From: Magnetovibrio sp.
GTDB lineage: Bacteria; Pseudomonadota; Alphaproteobacteria; Rhodospirillales_A; JABHCV01
Direction: 5' to 3'
Assembly: GCA_002717285.1 (NCBI GenBank)
Contig: PBDF01000005.1
Span: 88,926 to 122,096, forward strand
DNA length: 33,171 nucleotides
Program-made: the position numbers and the translations under genes
Shown here: one piece after another, positions 17,041 to 24,538 of the stretch
Layout: each line of letters opens with the position of its first letter
How positions within the stretch are numbered: the first letter of the stretch is position 1
Notes under the pieces: model-generated
The model's database searches: none
What the model was told of the DNA's origin: nothing
Seen by the model: only the letters and a program-made list of their open reading frames with translations

Positions 17041-17837
17041 ATTCAGCACCAACCTTAGCAGCCCGTGCTTCATCAATAACAAATGGACAAAACATGGTTG
17101 CTATCGCATCAGGGAAAGGGGGTGTTGGCAAAACCTGGCTTGCTATTACCCTAACTCATGCTCTAGCGAAGCAGAAACTACGCACTTTACTTTTTGATGG
17201 CGACTTAGGTCTAGCTAATTTAGATATTCAGCTGGGTTTAATGCCGAAACATGATCTAGGTAGTGTAATTGCTGGAAGACTGACGCTCAATCAAGCTGTA
17301 CTTACTTATGAAGAAGGTAACTTTGATATTATCGCTGGGCGCTCTGGTTCAGGTGGACTGGCAAACGTCCCTGTCAGCCGTCTACAGATTCTAGGAGACG
17401 ATCTAAACTTACTTGCTGCCGCATATGATAAGGTAATTATTGATCTTGGAGCAGGCGTTGAGCGAACAGTAAGACAGCTAGCCCAGAGTGTTGGCACTTG
17501 TATCGTCGTTGCAACTGACGAGCCTACGTCCCTCACAGATGCGTATGCCTTCATAAAAGTTACTCATGTAGAGCGTCCTGGCGAAGACATCCGAATTGTA
17601 ATAAATATGGCTAATTCAACTCGCGAAGGTGAGAGAACTTACAACACGTTGCTAAAAGCCTGCGAGGGTTTCTTGAAGATTTCACCCCCGTTGATTGGCG
17701 TGATAAGACGAGATAACAAAGTCCGCGAGTCAATTAAAAGTCAGTCATCTATACTTACTAGATTTCCCAATACAGAAGCCACAACCGATGTTGAGAGAAT
17801 AGCTGAAAAACTAAAAGAGCGAGTTTCTTCCAAATGA
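17037..17837 (+). CDS. flhG: MinD-like ATPase FlhG/FleN (flagellar number control)
   Basis: FlhG limits flagellar number by stimulating FlhF GTPase and by interacting with C-ring parts. The 266-residue protein has the deviant Walker A KGGVGKT (27-33) after an N-terminal leader, and the MinD/FlhG motif FDGDLGLANLDIQLGL. VIIDLGAGVERTV and ATDEPTSLTDAYAFIK are later ParA/MinD elements. No clear amphipathic C-terminal membrane helix can be confirmed. The start overlaps the flhF stop (ATGA). Confidence 0.93.
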   Translation: MNSAPTLAARASSITNGQNMVAIASGKGGVGKTWLAITLTHALAKQKLRTLLFDGDLGLANLDIQLGLMPKHDLGSVIAGRLTLNQAVLTYEEGNFDIIAGRSGSGGLANVPVSRLQILGDDLNLLAAAYDKVIIDLGAGVERTVRQLAQSVGTCIVVATDEPTSLTDAYAFIKVTHVERPGEDIRIVINMANSTREGERTYNTLLKACEGFLKISPPLIGVIRRDNKVRESIKSQSSILTRFPNTEATTDVERIAEKLKERVSSK

Positions 17838-17844
17838 GTTATGT

Positions 17845-19485
17845 ATGAGTACAATTCGACCAACGACATCAACACCGTCCCTAGTTAACCCACAAAACAC
17901 AACTCCCGTCGCTATTGTTCAAGGAGCACCATCCATACTTGGACGCATTTCTGTTGGACAGATACTGGAGGCAACCGTCATATCCCAAACAGCAAAAGAC
18001 ACTTTTCAAGTACAAACGCCATTAGGTCAATTTTTATTGAACTCGACACTAAACTTACCGAAAGGTGGTACTCTTATGTTGCAATTATCATCTCAATCAC
18101 CTTTCATGCAATTCCATATCAACAGCTTAAATGGCGAAAATCTTAAATTAAAGACAAAAACTGAGCCCAAAGTCACAAGTAACACGAGTCAAAAAAAATG
18201 GTCGCCATCTACAAAATTGGTTGAAGGAAAGATCCTACTAGCAACTTTGATAGGGCAATTGTCGGGGCCTCAAAAAATATCCACACAAATCTTTAAAGAA
18301 AATCCCATCTTACCTACCACAACTACCACCGACTCAACTGAGGAAGCAGGTGCTTTTTTGAAGAAAATTGGTTCAACAAGAGGAGGAAGCACAAAGCAAT
18401 CCATTATCAATCTGAATAATATTTCGGCAGTTTTAAAAGACCTAAAACCATCTCAGGGTTTAACAAGCCTAAAAATCAAGTCGGTTAAAAATCCCAAGGC
18501 ACCTGAAGAAATGCTTATTGGCAGTAAAATAAACGTTAAGGTTATATCAATTCAACCACCAGATCCAAATGTAACTGAAGCAATTTCCTCAACATTCAGC
18601 AAGAAAAACAAACATCATTCTCTTTCATTAGGTTCTAACCTCAAGGGTGTTGTCTCAGGAACTACTGGCTCAGGACAGCCTATTATTCAGACCAAAGTGG
18701 GCTTTTTAAACTTGAGCACCCAAACAAATATTCCGCTCGGTTCAACAATTTTTCTGGAAGTTACTCAAGGTCCTTCAGGGCCAACTAGTGAAGCTCAGCT
18801 TGTATCTCCTTTTAACGAGGGCCTATTTAGGTCTCGGAAATGGCCAGCACTCGAACAAACTTTCCAAATTATTGAGGAAGTTCACCCAAGGAGCACTCCT
18901 AAGCTCATAAATTCTATTATACCTCGTCCAGGTGTTGCATTAATTTCAAATGTAATCTTCTTCCTTTCCGCCCTGAGAGCTGGTGACTTACATGCTTGGG
19001 TGGGAGAAAAAAATTTGCGTATTGTAGAACGCCATCAGCCATATATCGCTAGTAAAATGAGGGAAGATTTTACAACCTTATCAAAAATGGTTGAGGAACC
19101 ACAATCAGGTGATTGGCGTGTTGCCCTTATTCCAATAAATTCAGGCGATGAAATTCAACAAATGAGATTATTATTGAGGCAGAATGAGGATGAAAAAAAC
19201 AAAGGAAACACCAAACACACAAGATTTATAATAGATGTTGTCCTTTCCAAACTTGGTCGCTTACAACTCGATGGACTTGTTGGGGAAGGAGACAGCTCTC
19301 TTGAACTTATAATTCGCTCCGATTCTCACTTAGCTGAACTCATACAAAATAATATTCGCACAATTTTTATTGAAGCTATAGCTTCTTCAGGTATTAGAGG
19401 TGGGGTAAATTTTCAAGCGTCACCAGCTAATTTCGTTGATATTCCCGACCCTGAAGTTGCTAACAATGTTGGACTTGAAGTCTGA
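17845..19485 (+). CDS. Second FliK-like protein with Flg_hook-type C-terminus
   Basis: This is a 546-residue protein downstream of flhG. An N-terminal folded part (about 30-90) has ISVGQILEATVISQ and TPLGQFLLNSTLNLPKGGTL, an OB-like beta region also found in some FliK relatives. A Ser/Thr/Lys-rich linker follows, then a second similar beta region. The last 90 residues (from about 455) read like a hook-length domain: RFIIDVVLSKLGRLQLDGLV, SLELIIRSDSHLAELIQ and IEAIASSGIRGGVNFQ align by pattern with the Flg_hook fold. The protein has no signal peptide. It could be an export-switch factor or another exported flagellar protein. fliK itself is at 540-2360, so this would be a paralogue. The family call is by eye. 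Confidence 0.6.
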   Translation: MSTIRPTTSTPSLVNPQNTTPVAIVQGAPSILGRISVGQILEATVISQTAKDTFQVQTPLGQFLLNSTLNLPKGGTLMLQLSSQSPFMQFHINSLNGENLKLKTKTEPKVTSNTSQKKWSPSTKLVEGKILLATLIGQLSGPQKISTQIFKENPILPTTTTTDSTEEAGAFLKKIGSTRGGSTKQSIINLNNISAVLKDLKPSQGLTSLKIKSVKNPKAPEEMLIGSKINVKVISIQPPDPNVTEAISSTFSKKNKHHSLSLGSNLKGVVSGTTGSGQPIIQTKVGFLNLSTQTNIPLGSTIFLEVTQGPSGPTSEAQLVSPFNEGLFRSRKWPALEQTFQIIEEVHPRSTPKLINSIIPRPGVALISNVIFFLSALRAGDLHAWVGEKNLRIVERHQPYIASKMREDFTTLSKMVEEPQSGDWRVALIPINSGDEIQQMRLLLRQNEDEKNKGNTKHTRFIIDVVLSKLGRLQLDGLVGEGDSSLELIIRSDSHLAELIQNNIRTIFIEAIASSGIRGGVNFQASPANFVDIPDPEVANNVGLEV

Positions 19486-19493
19486 GGGTAAGA

Positions 19494-19892
19494 ATGGATC
19501 TTAATGAAAGACGCTCTTTGCTTGTTTGTATTCGTAACCCAGATATAAAATTGGATTATGTAACTTCTATTACTGGCCAATTGACAAATTCTAGATTGGG
19601 CGGAAGTAGTTTTGTAAATTTAAATTATGTTCCTGACAAAACAACCCTCAAACCAGATTCTTTTGGGCGTTACCTTGGCGCCATTGGTGATTTGGAATGG
19701 GGAACCTTGGAAGAGGTTGCCGTTGCAGTCATCAATGATGTAAATAACGAACTAGTTGCGAGATGGCTGCAACTTTCCATTTCAGCTCCCAACCATGCCC
19801 ATTATGGAATTGACAGACATGAAGTCATGCTCGAAGACCGTCAGCCAAATTGGGACAATAAAGGTTTACTCTCTCGCCTTAAGTTGGTTTAG
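19494..19892 (+). CDS. Small flagellar-operon protein, possibly a non-catalytic QueF/T-fold relative
   Basis: This 132-residue protein has GAGGG before its ATG and starts 9 bases after the FliK-like gene. Its pattern resembles the preQ0 reductase QueF. NPDIKLDYVTSIT (15-27) parallels QueF NP-x-DY-x2-xF. LNYVPDKTTLKPDSFGRYL (43-61) parallels YIPDEKMVESKSLKLYL. TLEEVAVAVINDVNNEL (71-87) and RWLQLSIS follow in the same order. The QueF active-site cysteine motif is absent; C12 is the only cysteine. The FHE-type substrate motif and the NADPH-binding EKS pattern are also missing. If related, it has lost the reductase reaction and may have a structural or binding role. The stop overlaps the convergent fliJ stop by 4 bases. 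Function unknown. Confidence 0.7.
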   Translation: MDLNERRSLLVCIRNPDIKLDYVTSITGQLTNSRLGGSSFVNLNYVPDKTTLKPDSFGRYLGAIGDLEWGTLEEVAVAVINDVNNELVARWLQLSISAPNHAHYGIDRHEVMLEDRQPNWDNKGLLSRLKLV

Positions 19893-20311
19893 CTGAGTTT
19901 TTGAATAAAAGTCTGAATACCAACCTCATCCAGATCAAGCTGGTCTTTTCTAGCCAATTCTAATTCTTGACGTAACTTGCGAGATTCAAGTGCAGTTTCA
20001 AATTTTTTTAACTCTCTGTATGCCACAGACAATGCCTCACGTGCCTCGTCTGTGTCCTTTTCCAACTGCTGAATAGAAATTTGAATAATGGCTCGCCGTT
20101 CTATAACACGTTCTGCATAGTAACCATAAACAAATCCACCTTCGTTAGGGGCAGCAGTAGCTGCAGCCTGTTCATTTAAAAGGTCTTGTTCAAGCTTTTT
20201 TAATTCAGCTTCAAAACCTTCAATAAGACGTTGTAAATCTCCTAACTTTCGACGCTTCTGATCAACATTCCAATCATTGAGGCGAATAAGTGTTTCAATA
20301 CCTTCTGCCAA
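19889..20311 (-). CDS. fliJ: Flagellar export chaperone FliJ
   Basis: FliJ is a coiled-coil protein that sits in the FliI ATPase ring and contacts FlhA. The 140 residues are almost entirely helical and charged, with two long heptad stretches (about 1-55 and 65-130, for example LIEGFEAELKKLEQDLL). The central YGYYAERVIERRAIIQ segment is a typical FliJ turn. It lies 21 bases after fliI on the same strand, its usual partner. The end overlaps the convergent gene by 4 bases. Confidence 0.85.
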   Translation of the reverse strand: MAEGIETLIRLNDWNVDQKRRKLGDLQRLIEGFEAELKKLEQDLLNEQAAATAAPNEGGFVYGYYAERVIERRAIIQISIQQLEKDTDEAREALSVAYRELKKFETALESRKLRQELELARKDQLDLDEVGIQTFIQKLS

Positions 20312-20332
20312 TTAAAGAGCTCCCAACAAAAA

Positions 20333-21844
20333 TTAGTTTTCGCCAATGGAATTTAAACCACTCAGGGTGTCAAGGCTTAATGTCTGTTCACCAACAACTT
20401 GGTCTATCTCATCTACAACCTCAGAATCTTTCATTATTGCGCTTTTATTTTGTAAAGGCTCTTCAACAGGTACTGACTGTGGGGGAATAGATGACCCTGG
20501 CGGATTGGCAACCTCAACTGGCATACTGAGAATAGTGCGAAGTTGCTCATAGCAAGAGGCAAGTGGGGCTTTTTCTTCTATATCCTGAGCCAAAAATTTT
20601 TCTATCCCTGGATAAAAAGTTATAGACTCATCGACAGCCCCGTCACTCCCTCGACGGTATGCTCCAAGGCGTATCAACTCCGCCATATTTTCATAAGTAG
20701 CCATGTATTGGCGAGCTCTATTTACGACCTCATTCTCATCCGGTGTATTACAATCTGGCATAGTTCTCGAAACACTTTTCAGAATGTTTATTGCTGGATA
20801 ACGCCCTCGTTCAGCAATCTCCCTATCCAAAACCACGTGGCCATCTAGGATACCCCTAACAGCATCAGCAACCGGTTCATTATGATCATCACCTTCCACA
20901 AGAACGGTAAATAGACCAGTAATGCTCCCCTGCCCAGCACTGCCGGGACCTGCACGCTCTAATAACCGAGGCAACTCTGCAAAAACTGACGGTGTATACC
21001 CTTTAGATGCAGGAGGTTCACCCGCAGACAAACTTATTTCACGCTGAGCCATTGCAAATCTTGTAACACTGTCCATGAGGCATAAAACATCCTTTTTTTG
21101 ATCACGAAAAAATTCTGAAATTGCCATTTGCACATAGGCCGCCTGACGGCGAACTAAAGGTGGCTCATCAGAAGTTGCAACAATAACTACGCTACGTGCC
21201 ATACCGTCATTTCCGAGATCGTCCTCAATAAATTCTCTCGCCTCACGGCCACGTTCTCCAATCAATCCAATTATGCTTATTTCTGCATCCGTATGACGTG
21301 CCATCATGGACATAATTGTTGATTTTCCAACACCTGAACCAGAGAAGATACCCATGCGCTGACCACGGCAACAAGTTAAGAAGGTGTTCAAAGCACGAAT
21401 TCCAAGGTCAATCTTACTCCCTACACGCTGACGCTCATGTGCATGAGGTGGTCTTGAGTGGACACGGTATGCTTTCGTGCCCTTAATTAAAGGCCCTTTT
21501 CCGTCAACTGGCTCGCCAAAAGCGTTGATAACTCGACCCATCCAGCTTAAATCAGGATAAATTAAGGGATCACTCACATTTAACTCTGCCCTGGATCCCA
21601 ATCCAATACCATCAAGAGTTCCAAAAGGCATCAAAAGTGCTCTTTCATTCTTAAAGCCAACAACCTCACACATGACACGGCGCTTACCGCGACCAAAAAG
21701 GTTACAACGTTCTCCTATAGATAGTTCACCAACAACACCCTCAACCTCAACCATTAGGCCGACGATACCAGAAACTCGTCCGTAAACAGATTTTTCGGGC
21801 AAGTGGTCTATTTCATCCAGTATTTGTTTAGTAGGGATTTTCAA
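20333..21844 (-). CDS. fliI: Flagellum-specific ATPase FliI with C-terminal extension
   Basis: FliI is the hexameric ATPase of the flagellar export machine, related to F1 beta. It has Walker A GSGVGKST (169-176), a YMATYEN segment and the export ATPase signature PSVFAELPRLLERAGPG. FliI usually has about 440 residues; this one has 503. The excess is a tail of about 60 residues after the conserved domain, Pro- and Glu-rich and without known motif. The start is TTG at 21844, supported by GAGGGG a few bases upstream, and the following KIPTKQILDEIDHLPEK fits the usual N-terminus. It is divergent from ctrA and followed by fliJ. Confidence 0.95.
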   Translation of the reverse strand: MKIPTKQILDEIDHLPEKSVYGRVSGIVGLMVEVEGVVGELSIGERCNLFGRGKRRVMCEVVGFKNERALLMPFGTLDGIGLGSRAELNVSDPLIYPDLSWMGRVINAFGEPVDGKGPLIKGTKAYRVHSRPPHAHERQRVGSKIDLGIRALNTFLTCCRGQRMGIFSGSGVGKSTIMSMMARHTDAEISIIGLIGERGREAREFIEDDLGNDGMARSVVIVATSDEPPLVRRQAAYVQMAISEFFRDQKKDVLCLMDSVTRFAMAQREISLSAGEPPASKGYTPSVFAELPRLLERAGPGSAGQGSITGLFTVLVEGDDHNEPVADAVRGILDGHVVLDREIAERGRYPAINILKSVSRTMPDCNTPDENEVVNRARQYMATYENMAELIRLGAYRRGSDGAVDESITFYPGIEKFLAQDIEEKAPLASCYEQLRTILSMPVEVANPPGSSIPPQSVPVEEPLQNKSAIMKDSEVVDEIDQVVGEQTLSLDTLSGLNSIGEN

Positions 21845-22044
21845 TCAGACCCCTCAAAAAAAAATTCTTGTTTACTTGCAAAATTAATTGTCACTTTAAA
21901 TTTGCTCTTAATTTGATTATTCAATTAAGACTTTAACAATTCGTATAATAATTTATTAAAGCTGTAGACATAAATAAAGTTTAACAAAAGATTAAGATTT
22001 GGGTTTAATATAAAGAATCTGATTGTGATTGGGAGATTACTGAG
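21845..22044. promoter_or_regulatory. Divergent fliI-ctrA regulatory region
   Basis: This 200-base AT-rich region carries an imperfect CtrA-like site TTAA-N7-TTTA (21884-21898), an inverted repeat CTTAATT-N9-AATTAAG (21907-21929), a TATAAT hexamer (21944-21949), a perfect CtrA box (21981-21995) and one GANTC site (GAATC, 22015-22019) just before the ctrA ATG. CcrM methylation of GANTC sites controls the ctrA P1 promoter in Caulobacter. The parts are seen; the promoter model is inferred. Confidence 0.6.
21981..21995. promoter_or_regulatory. CtrA binding box TTAA-N7-TTAA upstream of ctrA
   Basis: TTAA-CAAAAGA-TTAA matches the CtrA full site exactly. It ends 49 bases before the ctrA ATG, where it can overlap a -35 region with a TTTAATAT stretch (22004-22011) as -10. 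CtrA autoregulation is established in Caulobacter. It also lies in the shared region with fliI. Confidence 0.7.
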
Positions 22045-22740
22045 ATGCGGGTACTTCTTGTCGAAGACGATCCATCTACCGCGCAGAGCCTAAAGATAAT
22101 GCTCGAGTCTGAGAAAATGGTAGTTGATGCTACCGATCTTGGCGAAGATGGACTAGAAATTGGAAAACTCTATGATTATGACATAATCATTTTAGACCTA
22201 ATGCTTCCAGATATTAATGGAATTGAGGTTTTACGACGTCTTCGTGACGCTCGTGTGGAAACCCCAGTATTGATCCTTTCTGGCCTGACTGATGCGGACG
22301 ACAAAGTAAAAGGACTAGGAACGGGTGCAGATGACTATTTGACCAAACCTTTCAACAAAGCCGAATTAATGGCTCGAATTCAGGCTATAGTAAGGCGGTC
22401 TAAAGGGCATGCGCAATCTATTATACGCACAGGAAAATTAGCAGTTAATCTTGATTCCCATACAGTTGAAGTTGATGACAGACATGTTCACTTGACCGGC
22501 AAAGAATATGGAATCTTGGAATTGTTATCACTTCGAAAGGGGACAACGCTGACTAAGGAAATGTTTCTGAATCATTTATATGGAGGAATGGATGAGCCAG
22601 AATTAAAAATAATTGATGTGTTTATCTGCAAACTCCGCAAAAAATTAGGTAAAGCGACTGGAGGAGAAAATTACATCGAGACGATTTGGGGCCAGGGTTA
22701 CGTTTTACGAGATCCAGAAAACGCAAAAACAAAAGCCTAA
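22045..22740 (+). CDS. ctrA: Cell-cycle response regulator CtrA
   Basis: CtrA is the OmpR-type master regulator that links cell-cycle progress to motility and replication. The 231 residues begin [20 protein letters not shown] with the acidic pair D8/D9, the phosphoacceptor D51 in IILDLMLPD, and K101 in [10 protein letters not shown]. The C-terminal winged helix holds [35 protein letters not shown] and [14 protein letters not shown], all CtrA-typical. Its end, KTKA, is not the Ala-Ala of the Caulobacter degradation tag. It is preceded by a perfect CtrA box and followed by chpT in the opposite direction. Confidence 0.97.
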   Translation: MRVLLVEDDPSTAQSLKIMLESEKMVVDATDLGEDGLEIGKLYDYDIIILDLMLPDINGIEVLRRLRDARVETPVLILSGLTDADDKVKGLGTGADDYLTKPFNKAELMARIQAIVRRSKGHAQSIIRTGKLAVNLDSHTVEVDDRHVHLTGKEYGILELLSLRKGTTLTKEMFLNHLYGGMDEPELKIIDVFICKLRKKLGKATGGENYIETIWGQGYVLRDPENAKTKA

Positions 22741-22818
22741 ATCCACTTTCGATTAATTATAATTCACAAGATAAAATTAAAATTTCAATTAATATAATAG
22801 AGATATTTTCTAATTTTA

Positions 22819-22849
22819 CTTGATCGTTTAAAAATAAGATCAGGCTTTT
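22819..22849 (+). terminator. Possible ctrA terminator
   Basis: CTTGATC (22819-22825) pairs with GATCAGG (22838-22844), seven base pairs with one G-T wobble, and is followed by C and TTTT. The 12-base loop and short T-run make it weak. It lies 79 bases after the ctrA stop and 46 bases before the end of the convergent chpT. Confidence 0.4.
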
Positions 22850-22894
22850 AATTGCTGAGCGCAACACAACGCACTCATTGCTGAGATTATATTT

Positions 22895-23584
22895 TCATTT
22901 TGGGCATTGCGGCAACAAAACTGTGAACCTCACCTCATCACGATCTGTAAAAACGCTGACCTTTGACAATTGATTTTCAGCCAGCCGTTGACAAAAAAAA
23001 CCGTGGATATTTTGAGCGCTCAAGTTCAAATCTGCATGACTTGATTTCTCAGACAAGAGTGCACATTGCAAATCTTCACTAAGAAAGGCTCCTCGTCCAA
23101 TAGCCCTCACAACCAAGTTAACAGCTTGTCCCTTATGAATTTCATCCTCTGTAGATACTGAAACTTCGAGGCTTCCTCCCCGTGGGATAGCATCTATAGC
23201 AACTAAAATCATATTGAGAAGTATCTTAATTGCTATGACTGTAATTTTTTTTTCCAAGCTTTCAGCCATTTCTGGGGGCCAATCCAGAGAAACTCGGCTT
23301 CCTTTTAGGTAAGCTTGAGCTAACTCTCGGGCCTCAGCAAGTGGTGATTTTCTACCATTTGGACCTCCTTGGCCAAAAGTTAGACGAAAAAAAGCTATAC
23401 GCGCTAATAACTTTTCACTACTGGTAGCAATAACCTCTAGTGCTCCTTCATCTTCCTCAGAGCCCATTTCTTCAAACAACTCAATTCCATTTTGTATAGC
23501 TCCAGCGGGCCCAACAATATCGTGGCACAACCTTGAAGATAGAAGCTGGAGAACCTTTAAATTTAACTGCATGATCTTTTTCAT
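22895..23584 (-). CDS. chpT: Histidine phosphotransferase ChpT
   Basis: ChpT carries phosphate from CckA to CtrA and CpdR. The LSSRLCHDIVGPAGAIQNG segment holds the phospho-accepting His in the dimerisation helix, followed by LLARIAFFRLTFG, both characteristic. The rest looks like a reduced ATPase fold without ATP-binding motifs, as known for ChpT. I chose the ATG at 23584; a GTG at 23602 has no ribosome site, and an ATG at 23572 (MQLNLK) is also possible. It is convergent with ctrA, separated by 154 bases. Confidence 0.88.
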   Translation of the reverse strand: MKKIMQLNLKVLQLLSSRLCHDIVGPAGAIQNGIELFEEMGSEEDEGALEVIATSSEKLLARIAFFRLTFGQGGPNGRKSPLAEARELAQAYLKGSRVSLDWPPEMAESLEKKITVIAIKILLNMILVAIDAIPRGGSLEVSVSTEDEIHKGQAVNLVVRAIGRGAFLSEDLQCALLSEKSSHADLNLSAQNIHGFFCQRLAENQLSKVSVFTDRDEVRFTVLLPQCPK

Positions 23585-23602
23585 CCTAAAATAGAATCGC
23601 AC

Positions 23603-23845
23603 CTATTTAAACTACAACATTAAATTGTGCCCTGTTTACCTAATATTGTGCTTATAAAAAAAGTGATGTGCACTTCTTGTTCAACAACCCTTAAACTTTT
23701 CCAACTTCCTTTATTGCCCGGGTCATCTACAGCTCGGACTCCCCCCCCTTATGGCTCTTATCCATGCGTCAGCAAGTAGACGGTTTAATAGATAAGTTTT
23801 AGTATTTTTTTTTGTTTATCTGTTTCTTTTTTTTTATAATGTTAT
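23603..23845. other. Homopolymer-rich region before tupB
   Basis: This gap holds a run of eight C (23741-23748) in AT-rich DNA and several T-runs of eight or more just before tupB. No ribosome site is seen for tupB. GTTATAT at 23841-23847 resembles one half of a ModE-type operator (GTTATATA) but the other half is not found. I could not fold a molybdenum-cofactor riboswitch in it. Confidence 0.4.
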
Positions 23846-24538
23846 ATGGATGTTTTCTTAGATGCCATTTATCTATTAACCGCAACAGACAGCGATTTGT
23901 TGACAATAGTTGGACTTTCACTTTGGGTTAGCCTAATCGCTGTCTTTATTGCAACTTTGATTGGTATACCTCTGGGTGCTGCAACAGCTTTATATAAGTT
24001 TCCAGGTCGTAAGTTTCTTGTAGTTTTATTAAATGCATTAATGGGATTACCACCCGTTGTTGTCGGGCTTGTTGTTTACTTATTATTGTCCAGATCAGGT
24101 CCCTTTGGGGTTCTAGGCTTATTATTTAGCCCTACTGCAATGATTATAGCGCAAACAATCTTAATCATACCAATTATAGCTGCATTGAGCCGCCAAGTTG
24201 TTGATGATTTATGGGTTGAATACGCAGAACAATTATTGTCACTTGGAGCTACTCCATATCGGCAAATGAAAACCCTAATTTGGGATGGACGTTTTTCTTT
24301 GCTGACGGCTGTACTAGCAGGTTTTGGAAGGGCTACCGCAGAAGTTGGTGCAGTAATGATTGTTGGTGGTAACATTGACCACGTAACACGAGTAATGACA
24401 ACTTCTATCACACTTGAAGTTTCAAGAGGCAATTTGGCCCTCGCACTTGGTCTGGGCATAGTTCTAATAATTTTATCCTTATCCATCAATACAGCAGCTT
24501 TTTTCCTTAAAGAATTTACAGAAAGTCGTCGAGTATGA
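23846..24538 (+). CDS. tupB: Tungstate-type ABC transporter permease TupB
   Basis: This is the inner-membrane channel of an oxyanion importer. The 230 residues contain about five membrane helices (18-42, 53-80, 88-115, 150-175, 198-220). A permease EAA-type loop lies at about residues 127-146 (YAEQLLSLGATPYRQMKTLI), the site that docks the ATPase. The GLPPVVVGLVVYLLLSRSGP segment is typical of the TupB/ModB group. The adjoining tupC and tupA genes decide the call. The start at 23846 has no clear ribosome site and a T-rich leader. It overlaps tupC by 4 bases. Molybdate or another oxyanion remains possible as substrate. Confidence 0.85.
   Translation: MDVFLDAIYLLTATDSDLLTIVGLSLWVSLIAVFIATLIGIPLGAATALYKFPGRKFLVVLLNALMGLPPVVVGLVVYLLLSRSGPFGVLGLLFSPTAMIIAQTILIIPIIAALSRQVVDDLWVEYAEQLLSLGATPYRQMKTLIWDGRFSLLTAVLAGFGRATAEVGAVMIVGGNIDHVTRVMTTSITLEVSRGNLALALGLGIVLIILSLSINTAAFFLKEFTESRRV

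Noticed and set aside
23660..23845. Molybdenum/tungsten cofactor riboswitch ahead of tupB
   Set aside because: A GC-richer stretch with CCCGGG was inspected, but no multi-stem fold matching the Moco motif could be drawn.
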